The notes below the pieces were generated by a model. That model had not been told where the DNA came from, did no database searches, and saw only the letters and a list, made by a program, of their open reading frames with translations. The translations under genes were made by a program, and so were the position numbers. A DNA stretch of 64,000 nt. Source: Roseiflexus sp. Lineage in GTDB: Bacteria; Chloroflexota; Chloroflexia; Chloroflexales; Roseiflexaceae. The number at the start of each line of letters is the position of its first letter. The first letter of the stretch is position 1. Location: the NCBI GenBank assembly GCA_025062325.1, contig JANXAL010000069.1, positions 1-64,000 on the forward strand, given 5' to 3'. This document shows, in pieces, positions 1 through 7,908 of the stretch.

Positions 1-426
1 GACGACCCCGCTGCGCCTGTGCCCGCTCACGCCTGCCATCACAACCTGGCATACTGGCTGAACGCCGATTACCTGGCGGCTGGCGCTGGCGCTCACGGTC
101 ATCTGTACCCGCGCCGCTATGTCAACGTGGCTGGCATTGACGACTATATTGCCCGTGTGCGCGCTGGCGATCCGCCGGTTGTCGAGGTCGTCGAACTGAC
201 CCCGCGCGATCTGGCGGCGGAAACCATGTTTATGGGGCTGCGCCTGAATGCGGGCGTCAGTTTCGCCCATTTCCGTGATCGGTGCGGTGTGGACATGGAC
301 GCAATCTTTGGCGCGGAACTGGCGGATCTGGCAGATGAGGGTCTGATTGAGCGCGATGAACGCGGCGTGCGGTTGACCCGGCGCGGACGGATGCTCGGAA
401 ATCGGGTGTTCGAGCGGTTTGTGTGA
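1..426 (+). CDS. hemW: HemW/HemN-like radical SAM protein, C-terminal part
   Basis: This is the 3' end of a gene that begins before the window; the frame is open from base 1. The visible residues, with HNLAYWLNADYLAAGAGAHG near the start and a winged-helix-like tail ending in GLIERDERGVRLTRRGR, match the C-terminal region of the HemW/oxygen-independent coproporphyrinogen oxidase-like family. HemW proteins are cytoplasmic radical SAM proteins now viewed as haem chaperones. The Fe-S radical SAM core lies outside the window and cannot be checked. It is not part of the CRISPR operon that follows: a 518-bp repeat-rich gap separates them. Confidence 0.85.
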   Translation, partial: DDPAAPVPAHACHHNLAYWLNADYLAAGAGAHGHLYPRRYVNVAGIDDYIARVRAGDPPVVEVVELTPRDLAAETMFMGLRLNAGVSFAHFRDRCGVDMDAIFGAELADLADEGLIERDERGVRLTRRGRMLGNRVFERFV

Positions 427-944
427 GGTGAGAGGTTGAAGGTTGAAGGGTACACGTTGAACACGTGGGTCTCGCGGTTAGCGAAGAAGGAAGCGAATAA
501 ACGAACGATCCGCCTCGTACTCTCTCTCTCCCGGCGCCGCGCCCGGCCTCCAGGGACTTGGGGGCAGGAACCTGCCCGACCCTTGAGGTCTTTGCCGTAG
601 ATGCATCGTTGCCAATCCACGTCGCCAGCGCTGCTCTCGCCAGAGGCCGCGCCCGACCTCAAGGGACTTGGGGGCGGGAACCTGCGGGTCTTGCAGTCGA
701 TGAATACCCGAATGAACTGACGAATAAACGAATGAGCACGCCTCATTCGTTTATTCGTTTTCTTATTCGTTGACCGTCCATTCATCGACCATCCACTCGT
801 TGACGATTCGTTAACGGAATCGACTCCAAATCGTCACTCATCCTCTCGATTTGTACAGAAGCGCTCTTCATAGAATGGGCATGTATGTTCGTGGGCGCTT
901 TGTGGCTGTTGCGCAACGGCGCCACGCGATAGTCGGGAGGTTCT
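427..944. other. Repeat-rich gap between hemW and cas10
   Basis: No credible gene is seen. The gap opens with GAAGGTTGAAGG-type heptamers (434-450), then has two related GC-rich segments (about 536-598 and 641-690, sharing GGGACTTGGGGGC and GGAACCTGC), then an ATTCGTT-rich repeat. The cas10 ribosome-binding site GGGAGG lies just before 945. No convincing sigma-70 promoter was found; TAGAAT at 871-876 is a weak -10 candidate. Confidence 0.6.
708..820. repeat. ATTCGTT-rich dispersed repeat with hairpin, left of CRISPR locus
   Basis: A perfect 15-bp inverted repeat (GAATAAACGAATGAG at 722-736, its complement at 742-756) is followed by a run of CGTTGACC/ATTCGTT-like words. A second copy of the same arrangement, in the same orientation, lies at 14,063-14,168 on the far side of the CRISPR locus. 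Confidence 0.75.
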
Positions 945-3203
945 ATGCACGAACACGCGCATTGCGCGGCGCTCGCGGCGCTGCGCTTCTGGGCGACGGC
1001 GGCAAACGGCGATGAGGGTGCAACCGCAGTGCCGGACGCAGTGGGCGATGTGGTGCATCGCGCCGCGCGGCTGGTCTTCGGCGACGATGCCCTGCCGCGC
1101 CTCGATCTGACCCGGCCGCTTACGACGGTGTTTGGGCGTTTGCAGGGGGCGCCAGCGGCGTATGTGCGCCGCGCGCCGCTGGCGCTGACTGAGGAGACCC
1201 TCTTTCCATCGGTTGAACCGCACGTTGATGCGGCGGCAACCGACAGGCTGCGCGCGGCGCTGCGCTCTGCCGACGATCAGAGTGCGCGCCTGCCGATCGC
1301 GCCGCGTGTCGAGGCGCTCCTCTTCGCGCTGCAGCGGTATGCCTGGTGTCTCCCCTCGCCCCTCGACGGCGTGTCGCTGTACGATGCGGCGCGCATCCAC
1401 GCGGCGGTTGCGGCGGCGCTCGCGGCGGCGCTCGCTGTTGATGCCGACCTGCTGCTCGTCGGCGGCGATATTTCCGGTGTGCAGGAGTTCATCTACTCGG
1501 TCAGCGCCGCTGGCGCAACCCGTCAACTGCGGGGGCGCTCGTTCTATCTGCAATTGTTGACCGATGCATGCGCGCATGACCTGCTGCACCAGGCGGGGAT
1601 GCCGTTCTGTAACCTGCTCTATGCCGGAGGCGGGCGCTTTTATGTGCTGCTCCCTGCGTCATACGAGCCGCGCCTCGTCGCCTGGCGGCGCGACATCGGT
1701 CAACTGCTCCTCGATGCGCACGGCGGCGCGCTCTACCTGGCGCTCGGCGGGGTGCGCTTCGCGCCGCAGGAGTACAACGACTCCACCTGGCAGCGCCTGA
1801 CCGGGCAGATCGACGATGCCAAGCTCCGTCGCTTCGCCGAGCTTGATGATGCGGCGTTCGCCGGATTATTCGAACCGGTGCAGCCGGAGCCGCCGCCGGA
1901 CAGCGAAACCCAATCCGCCGAACCGCTCGACGCGATGGGTGAGTCGCTCGAAGACCTGGGGCGGCGGCTGGCGCGCGTGAAACTGCTGTCGGTCGAGCCG
2001 AGGGAACCGCGCGCCGCGCCCTTCCGCCGCCGCGAGGCGCGCTGGCACGAGGTGCTGCGCAGCCTGGGGTTGAATGTCGCTCCGCTCGACGATCCGCGCG
2101 ACTATCGCGCTGATCCATCCCATCGGCGGCGGGTGCTGCTGATTGACGACAGCATCGACCCGCAGACCCTTCCTCTCGGACCGCAGGACGTCGTCGGGAT
2201 GCGCTATACGGTCGCGGTGGCGCAACTGGCGACACTGGAAGATGTTGCGCAGTATCAGGCGCTCGAACGCAACGCTGACGATGATCAGACGTTGCATCCG
2301 GGTGATGTCAAGCCGTTCAACCTGCTGGCGGAACAGAGCCTCGGCGTGCGGCGGATCGGCGTGCTGCGCATGGATGTGGACGACCTCGGCGATCTCTTCG
2401 GGCGACGCCTGAATCGCCCGCCCGGTCTGGCGGGTCTGGCGGTCACGGCGGCGCTCAGCGCGACGTTGAGCCGCTACTTCGAGGGATGGGTCGGCGAGCT
2501 GTGCCGCCGCGCCAACAACGACGGCGGCGCCGGCGGGGTGTGTGCCGTGTACAGCGGCGGCGACGATCTCTTCCTGGTGGGATCGTGGCATCGCATGCCG
2601 CGCCTGGCGCAGCAGATCCGCCGCGACTTTGCGCGCTATGCGCTGGGACGCGCGCCGCGCCCCGGCGAAGCGCCGCCCATCACCCTGTCGGGCGGGATGA
2701 CGCTGCACACTGCGCGCTACCCGCTCTACCAGGCGGCTGACGATGCCGCCGAAGCGCTCGACGCCGCGAAACGCCACACGCGCCCTGACCGGCACGCCAA
2801 AGATGCCATGACCTTCCTGGGGCGCACCCTCGGCTGGGAACACTTCGGCGAAGCAGCAGACCTGTGCGATGAACTGGTTGATCTGGTACAGAAGCAGGGC
2901 GTGCCGCGCAGCCTGCTGATGGTCATTCAGACGCTCGACGCGCGCGCGCGCCAGGCGCAGCGGCGCAATCGCGGCGGCGACCCGCAGTTCACCTACGGAC
3001 CGTGGGTGTGGCAGGGCGCCTATCAGTTGACGCGCGTCGCCGAGCGATCCCCGAACGGGGTCAAAGAGCGCATCAACGATCTGCGCGATCGGATCGTCGG
3101 CGACGATGGGGTGCAGCACCGTTTCATCGAGCGGGCGGGTCTCGCCGCTCGCTGGGCGCAATTACTGGTTCGTGAACGCAGCAGTGCAAAGGAGGAACGA
3201 TGA
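945..3203 (+). CDS. cas10: Type III-A CRISPR effector subunit Cas10/Csm1, HD motif not seen
   Basis: Large subunit of the Csm complex, 752 residues. Palm domain 1 is marked by the text VGGDISGVQEFIYSV near residue 175. Palm domain 2 carries MDVDDLGDLF (D477 onward) and the cyclase motif SGGDD (G538-G539-D540-D541), which in this family makes cyclic oligoadenylates from ATP after target RNA binding. The N-terminus reads HEHAHCAALAALRFWA and does not show the LLHDIGK-type HD nuclease motif usual in Csm1; the zinc-finger cysteine pairs are also not evident. The start is supported by GGGAGG just upstream. It overlaps csm2 by ATGA. The loss of HD is seen in sequence; loss of DNase activity is inferred. 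Confidence 0.95.
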   Translation: MHEHAHCAALAALRFWATAANGDEGATAVPDAVGDVVHRAARLVFGDDALPRLDLTRPLTTVFGRLQGAPAAYVRRAPLALTEETLFPSVEPHVDAAATDRLRAALRSADDQSARLPIAPRVEALLFALQRYAWCLPSPLDGVSLYDAARIHAAVAAALAAALAVDADLLLVGGDISGVQEFIYSVSAAGATRQLRGRSFYLQLLTDACAHDLLHQAGMPFCNLLYAGGGRFYVLLPASYEPRLVAWRRDIGQLLLDAHGGALYLALGGVRFAPQEYNDSTWQRLTGQIDDAKLRRFAELDDAAFAGLFEPVQPEPPPDSETQSAEPLDAMGESLEDLGRRLARVKLLSVEPREPRAAPFRRREARWHEVLRSLGLNVAPLDDPRDYRADPSHRRRVLLIDDSIDPQTLPLGPQDVVGMRYTVAVAQLATLEDVAQYQALERNADDDQTLHPGDVKPFNLLAEQSLGVRRIGVLRMDVDDLGDLFGRRLNRPPGLAGLAVTAALSATLSRYFEGWVGELCRRANNDGGAGGVCAVYSGGDDLFLVGSWHRMPRLAQQIRRDFARYALGRAPRPGEAPPITLSGGMTLHTARYPLYQAADDAAEALDAAKRHTRPDRHAKDAMTFLGRTLGWEHFGEAADLCDELVDLVQKQGVPRSLLMVIQTLDARARQAQRRNRGGDPQFTYGPWVWQGAYQLTRVAERSPNGVKERINDLRDRIVGDDGVQHRFIERAGLAARWAQLLVRERSSAKEER

Positions 3204-3679
3204 GCAATCCACGATCTGAACGACGCACAGGCGACCAGCTTGCGGAGGAGCTGGCGCCACGGAAGACGCTGGAGCAGATCATTGCCGAAGACACGTCGGA
3301 GTCGATCCAGGCATTGACGGAGACTGCCGAGAGGATCGGCAAGCGTCTTGCGCGCGATGTCACTACGTCGCAAATCCGCAACATCTTCGGCACGGTGCGG
3401 GCGATTGAGCAGGACGTCAAAACAACTGACGACAATAAGCCGCTGCCGCTCCATGTGCAGCGCGAATTGCAGATGCTGCGCCCCAAACTTGCCTATCAGT
3501 ACGGGCGCGTCCAGGGGCGCGACGATGATCCAGGCAAGGCGGCAATGGGCGCCCTGACGAAGATTCTTTCGGACTCTATCAGTCTCGTGGGCGCGGATAC
3601 CCGCCGTTTCCGCAATTTCGTCGATTTCTTCGAGGCCATTCTCGCCTACCATCGTCGCTACGGCGGTCGCACTAACTGA
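3200..3679 (+). CDS. csm2: Type III-A CRISPR small subunit Csm2
   Basis: A 159-residue, helix-rich, charged protein in the Csm2 position, with the family-like stretch TTSQIRNIFGTVRAIEQ near residue 53 and a C-terminal half containing RPKLAYQYGR. Csm2 forms the inner filament of the Csm complex and contacts crRNA and target RNA without known catalytic activity. ATG overlaps the cas10 stop as ATGA, suggesting translational coupling. csm3 follows after 18 nt. Confidence 0.93.
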   Translation: MSNPRSERRTGDQLAEELAPRKTLEQIIAEDTSESIQALTETAERIGKRLARDVTTSQIRNIFGTVRAIEQDVKTTDDNKPLPLHVQRELQMLRPKLAYQYGRVQGRDDDPGKAAMGALTKILSDSISLVGADTRRFRNFVDFFEAILAYHRRYGGRTN

Positions 3680-3697
3680 TGATGAAGGAGAATCATA

Positions 3698-4531
3698 ATG
3701 CCAGAACGATTCGTCACTCTCCACGGGCGCATCTTTCTGCGCGCCGACATCGAACTGCTCACCGGGTTGCACATCGGCGGCGCGGCTGCCGGGCTGGAGA
3801 TCGGCGGGCTGGATAAGCCGGTGATCCGCAACCCGCGCACGAATGAACCCTACATCCCTGGCTCCTCGCTCAAGGGCAAGCTGCGCTCGCTTATGGAAAA
3901 GGCGCACGGCGCGCCACAAACGTTTCGGGTCAATGAAGGGGTGTTCGTCCACGCCCCCGAAAGCGTCGACGACTATAAACGCTACCGGATGATCAGTGGC
4001 GTGTTCGGCATGCTGCCGCGTTGGGGTCCGAACGGCAATCGGAATATGTTCAGTGTACCCGCGCCGACGCGCCTGGCGGTGCGCGACGTGCCGTTGCGCG
4101 AGGAGTCGCGCAGGGAATTGGAGCGCCTGCGCACCGACCTGCCGTTTACCGAGATCAAGTGGGAGGCGGCGATTGACCGGGTCACGTCCGCTGCTGCGCC
4201 GCGCCAGATCGAGCGCGTGCCCGCCGGCGCGGTCTTCGGTCCGGCGGAACTGGTCTACAGCGTGTATGTGGGGGAGAACGAGCAGATCGCTGAGGTCGCC
4301 GATTTATTCGATACGGTGATCGAGGCGCTGCTGCACCTGGAAGACGATTACCTCGGCGGCATGGGGTCGCGCGGCAACGGGCAGGTGCGCCTGAAGAACC
4401 TGAGCATCAGTGCGCGGCGCATCCGCGATGGGCGGTATGGTGACGAGACGCCGTTCGACAGTCAGCCAGCGTCGCTGAAGGAACTCGACCGCGCGGCGCT
4501 CAAGGCGTGGCTAGCGCGGACGTTTGCATAG
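3698..4531 (+). CDS. csm3: Type III-A CRISPR backbone RAMP and target RNase Csm3
   Basis: A 277-residue RAMP protein. The N-terminal ferredoxin-like fold has TGLHIGGAAAGLEIGGLDKP, and the Asp of GGLDKPVI (D39) aligns with the catalytic Asp of characterised Csm3 proteins that cuts target RNA at 6-nt intervals. PYIPGSSLKGKLRSLME follows and GGMGSRGNGQVRL supplies the glycine-rich loop near the end. AAGGAG lies just upstream of the ATG. It sits 12 nt before csm4. The catalytic residue appears intact, so RNA cleavage by the complex should be functional. Confidence 0.95.
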   Translation: MPERFVTLHGRIFLRADIELLTGLHIGGAAAGLEIGGLDKPVIRNPRTNEPYIPGSSLKGKLRSLMEKAHGAPQTFRVNEGVFVHAPESVDDYKRYRMISGVFGMLPRWGPNGNRNMFSVPAPTRLAVRDVPLREESRRELERLRTDLPFTEIKWEAAIDRVTSAAAPRQIERVPAGAVFGPAELVYSVYVGENEQIAEVADLFDTVIEALLHLEDDYLGGMGSRGNGQVRLKNLSISARRIRDGRYGDETPFDSQPASLKELDRAALKAWLARTFA

Positions 4532-4543
4532 CGGGGCGCTGCT

Positions 4544-5689
4544 ATGAACGATCTCACGGTCTATTATCTGACCCCGCCGCCGGACCGCCGGACGCTCTGT
4601 TGTCATTTCGGACGTCAGGGGATCGGTCTGGAGGAAACGGGCGAAACGTTTCCGTCGGACTCGTTCTTTGCGGCGCTGGTGGCGCAGGCGGTGACGCTCG
4701 ACGACGCTGACCTCGATGCGGACGGCGTTCCGGCGCTGGCGCGCGCCTTCTGCGCTGGCGAACCGCCGTTGCGCCACAGTTCGCTCTTCCCGCGCCTCGG
4801 CGACCTGCCGCTGTTGCCGCGCCCGGCGCTCCCTCTGAACGTGGCGGACGAAACCCTGCGCGCGCGGATCGGCAAAGGATTCAAGCGCCTGAAATACCTG
4901 TCGCCAGCGCTGTTCGCCGCAGTGTGCGCCGGTCGCCCGATCACCGCTGCGCCGCTCATGCTGCAGGGCGGGAAGGTCTGGATGACCGAAGCGGAAGCCC
5001 GGACGCTGACCGTCGATCCCTGGCGACGCCAGTTGAGCGAGAGCGACGAGGCGTGGAAGCGGCGGCTGGAAACGACGCCGATCTGGTCGATTCTGAGCGA
5101 GCCGCACGTGACCGTCGACCGCGTCAGTTGCGCCTCGGCGTACTACGAAGTCGGACGGGTGACCTTTGCGCCCGGTGCGGGTCTGGCGCTGCTGGTGCGC
5201 TTCGTCGATCCGGCGTGGCGCCCGCGCTTTGAGCAGTTGCTCGACCTGCTGGGGCACAGCGGGCTTGGCGGTCGGCGATCAAGCGGCAGCGGCGCATTTG
5301 CCTGGCAGCCGGGGAAGGCGCTGGACGCCATACCCGGCGCAGCGGGAACCCGCGTTGTGCTGCTCTCGCGCTACCTTCCGGCGCAGGACGAGATCGCAGC
5401 GCTGCGCAGCCCTGAAGCGGCGTATCAACTGGTCACGGTCGGCGGGTGGTTGTTCAGTCCGGGGCAGATGCCGCAGCGCCGCCAGCGGGTGCGCATGGTC
5501 GCCGAGGGATCGGTGCTCGATGTGCGCGCCGCTGCTCCACGCGGCCAGGTGATCGATGTGCGCCCCGATTACCGCAAGAGTACGCGCGCGCACCCCGTGC
5601 TCGGCAGAGATGTCGGCACGCCGCACCCCGTCTACCGCAGCGGACTGGCGCTGACTGCGCCGATCCCCGACTGGAAGGAGGCATCCTGA
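4544..5689 (+). CDS. csm4: Type III-A CRISPR RAMP protein Csm4
   Basis: A 381-residue RAMP protein in the Csm4 position. Visible features are the N-terminal strand LTVYYLTPPPDRRTLCCHFG, a central PLMLQGGKVWMTEAEAR region and the loop SGLGGRRSSGSGAFAW near residue 250. Csm4 caps the crRNA 5' end of the complex and contacts Cas10. The stop overlaps the csm5 start as TGATG, so csm4-csm5 translation is probably coupled. At 381 residues it is somewhat longer than typical Csm4 proteins. Confidence 0.92.
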   Translation: MNDLTVYYLTPPPDRRTLCCHFGRQGIGLEETGETFPSDSFFAALVAQAVTLDDADLDADGVPALARAFCAGEPPLRHSSLFPRLGDLPLLPRPALPLNVADETLRARIGKGFKRLKYLSPALFAAVCAGRPITAAPLMLQGGKVWMTEAEARTLTVDPWRRQLSESDEAWKRRLETTPIWSILSEPHVTVDRVSCASAYYEVGRVTFAPGAGLALLVRFVDPAWRPRFEQLLDLLGHSGLGGRRSSGSGAFAWQPGKALDAIPGAAGTRVVLLSRYLPAQDEIAALRSPEAAYQLVTVGGWLFSPGQMPQRRQRVRMVAEGSVLDVRAAAPRGQVIDVRPDYRKSTRAHPVLGRDVGTPHPVYRSGLALTAPIPDWKEAS

Positions 5690-7104
5690 TGGCGTTGTTG
5701 CGCAACCAGGTCGTTTCCCTGACCATCACCACCCTTACGCCGATCCACATCGGCACTGGCGACCGGCTGGCAGCGAACCTGGATTACTACGTGGACGGCG
5801 ACGCCACGCTGGTGATCAACACCGACGCGGCGCTCGATCTGGTCGTTGATCTCTGGCAGCAGCACCGCGTCCCGTATGAGGAACAACTGCGGCGCTTCCA
5901 CGCAGAACTGGCGCAGGAAGAAGAACGCATTCGCCAGGCGGATGAGCGCCTGCGCCGCCAGATCGAGCAATTCGAGGAGAACCCGCCCCGGCGCAAGGAT
6001 GAGTACGAACGCCAGGCGAATCGTTTCCGCGAGGAGGCGCGGCGCCTGAAGGAACGCAAGCAGCAACTGGCGGAGCGCCGCGCCAATCCGCCGCAGCCGG
6101 ACGATACCGGCGATCTGTTGCCGCCGGAATTGATCTCCGGCAGCACGCTCGATCAACTGGTCGAAGGCGGGCTGCTGCCGCTCGACCGGCTGCGCGAGCG
6201 CGCGATGTTCAACGGGCGACCGCTGGTGCGCTATGCGCTGAACGGGCGCCCGGCGTCCGGCGAGGTCTATGAGCAGATCAAGGATGTTGCCGACCGCCTC
6301 TACCTGCCGGGGTCGTCGCTCAAAGGCGCCATCCGCAGTGCGCTGGCGTGGGACGTAGCGCACAGTCCGGCGATCGCGGCGCTTCAGCGGGCAGTGACAC
6401 AGGGCGCAAAGGGCGCCGACGATGAGATTGAGCAAGATGTTTTTCTCGGCACGCCCCGATCGCAACGCAGCATCAACAACACGGTGCGCGACGTGTTGCG
6501 CACGCTCCACATCAGCGACAGTGCGCCGGTTGAACGTGCGCCTGAGCTACTGGCGGTGCGCATTTACCGCAGCCGCTCGGCGCAAGGGTTGATCGCGCTC
6601 GAAGCCATTCCCGCCAACGTCGAGTTTCGCGCGACGCTCCAGATCGAACGGTACCCGTTCGAGAGCCGGGTGGCGCGTTCCATCCTTGACTTTGGCGAAT
6701 GGCAGCGCCGGTTGCAGCCGGAAGAGCTTGCGGCAGCGTGCCAGCGACGCGCTGCGCGCCTGATCGACGGCGAACTCGACTACTTCAACCGCCAGACCGA
6801 CGCTGCCGAGCTGACTCGCTTCTACACCGACCTGCGCGCACGTCTGGAGCGGATGGATGCGCACTCGTTCCTGCTGCCGATCGGCTGGGGCGCCGGCTGG
6901 CGCTCCAAAACCCTCGACGACCGGCTGCGTCAGGGTGCGGATCGTGAAAACACATTTGTGCAAGTAGTCCAACATCATAAACTCAAAAAGCACAAATCCG
7001 CTGGTTTCCGCCCCGGCGACGTCTTCCCGGAGACGCGCAAAGTTATCGTGCGCGGCGCATTGCCCTGGCAGCCATTGGGATGGGTCGAGGCGCGGATAGG
7101 TTGA
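5689..7104 (+). CDS. csm5: Type III-A CRISPR RAMP protein Csm5 with coiled-coil insertion
   Basis: A 471-residue RAMP protein with LTPIHIGTGDRL at the N-terminus and YLPGSSLKGAIRSALAWD in the middle, both typical of Csm5, which caps the crRNA 3' end and aids maturation. The start is the ATG inside TGATG with GGAGG upstream; an in-frame extension before it overlaps csm4 and is not used. Residues about 63-125 are a highly charged Glu/Arg/Gln-rich segment (for example AQEEERIRQADERLRRQ) that should form a coiled coil, inserted after the first strands. This insertion is unusual for the family. It is the last gene of the tight csm1-5 operon. Confidence 0.92.
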   Translation: MALLRNQVVSLTITTLTPIHIGTGDRLAANLDYYVDGDATLVINTDAALDLVVDLWQQHRVPYEEQLRRFHAELAQEEERIRQADERLRRQIEQFEENPPRRKDEYERQANRFREEARRLKERKQQLAERRANPPQPDDTGDLLPPELISGSTLDQLVEGGLLPLDRLRERAMFNGRPLVRYALNGRPASGEVYEQIKDVADRLYLPGSSLKGAIRSALAWDVAHSPAIAALQRAVTQGAKGADDEIEQDVFLGTPRSQRSINNTVRDVLRTLHISDSAPVERAPELLAVRIYRSRSAQGLIALEAIPANVEFRATLQIERYPFESRVARSILDFGEWQRRLQPEELAAACQRRAARLIDGELDYFNRQTDAAELTRFYTDLRARLERMDAHSFLLPIGWGAGWRSKTLDDRLRQGADRENTFVQVVQHHKLKKHKSAGFRPGDVFPETRKVIVRGALPWQPLGWVEARIG

Positions 7105-7310
7105 AGGTGGGAAGGTTGAAGGTGAAAAGTGGGGGAAGGTTGAAGGTAGGAACGTCTGCGACCCTTGAGATCTGCGCCACAGACCGCGCCGGGCGCTGTC
7201 GGCGTCCCTGGCAGTGGCAGGGGTGCGGGGGCGCCTCGTGGGCAAGTGACGGTCACACCCGGCGGCGCTACACGCGCCGGGCGCCGTCAGCGCCCCTGGC
7301 GATGGCGAGG

Positions 7311-7662
7311 CTTGTAAGTGTAGATTGTACGGGCACGCCCTCACGTTGCATCGCCCGTTTTGGGCATTAGGACGCCCAGACTCCCCCTTCTCCCCTTGTG
7401 GGAGAAGGGGGCGGGGGGATGAGGGGAAAACAGGCGGCAGGACACGGCAAACCTCAATCGTACTCTGAAACTCTACGCTTGTGAGGGCGGAAGAAGGGAA
7501 CCGGGAGGATGAGGGGGGAAAAGAGCGTTAAGATGTGGCAAACCCGCTTCGCACCTGAAAGCCTGCACTTGCGAGGTGAGAGAAAGGGACCGAGGGGATG
7601 AGGGGACAACAGGCGTCAGGACGCAGAAACATCGCACCCCAAAAACTCTACCCTTGTGAGGG
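7311..7662 (-). repeat. MITE-like repeat, one full copy and two truncated tandem copies
   Basis: 7311-7485 is a full copy in reverse orientation: it begins CTTGTAAGTGTAGATT, contains the hairpin core CTCCCCCTTCTCCCC/GGAGAAGGGGG and ends CTACGCTTGTGAG. 7486-7582 and 7583-7662 are shorter derivatives that each end in a TGC/CCC-CTTG(C/T)GAG terminus. Confidence 0.7.
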
Positions 7663-7854
7663 CGATGGCAGGATTATGGGGGCGCCTCGATGTGACCATC
7701 ATCCGGTCACGATCCCGGCGCCTGGTTTGCGTGTGTCCTGACCTCAAAGGTATCGGCAATGGCAAGGCAGGGAAGTAGAAGGCTGAAAGTTAGAAGGTTA
7801 AGGGGTCGAAGGTCAGTAAGGTTAGAGGGCTAAGGGTTGAAGACCAGGAAGATC

Positions 7855-7897
7855 TCTAACCCCTAACCCTTAACCCCTAACCCCTAACCCCTAACCC
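7855..7897 (+). repeat. Telomere-like heptamer run TAACCCC before csm6
   Basis: About six heptamers of the form TAACCCC/TAACCCT run directly into the csm6 ribosome-binding site AGGAGG (7898-7903). A complementary GGTTAGAGGGCTAAGGGTT lies about 30 nt upstream, so the transcript could fold. Similar runs precede the genes starting at 41,722 and 59,431. Confidence 0.85.
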
Positions 7898-7908
7898 AGG
7901 AGGTTCCA

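Larger units (their letters stand above)
7105..7908. other. 804-bp repeat-filled gap between csm5 and csm6
   Basis: No gene is visible. In order it holds GAAGGTT-type heptamers (7100-7150), a CGCCGGGCGCCGTC-type GC repeat twice (about 7185-7230 and 7265-7310), one full and two decayed copies of the TIR-bearing repeat family (7311-7662), further AGGTTAGAAGG-type heptamers (7780-7850) and a telomere-like heptamer run (7855-7897) that abuts the csm6 ribosome-binding site. Confidence 0.7.

Noticed and set aside
1866-3161. Long open frame on the minus strand opposite cas10
   Set aside because: It is a shadow produced by GC-rich codon bias; composition is Arg/Ala-rich without family resemblance, and cas10 is certain.
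7855-7897. Real chromosome telomere
   Set aside because: The heptamer run is short, internal and recurs at 41,738 and 59,447; the units are 7 bp with variation, so it is a dispersed repeat.
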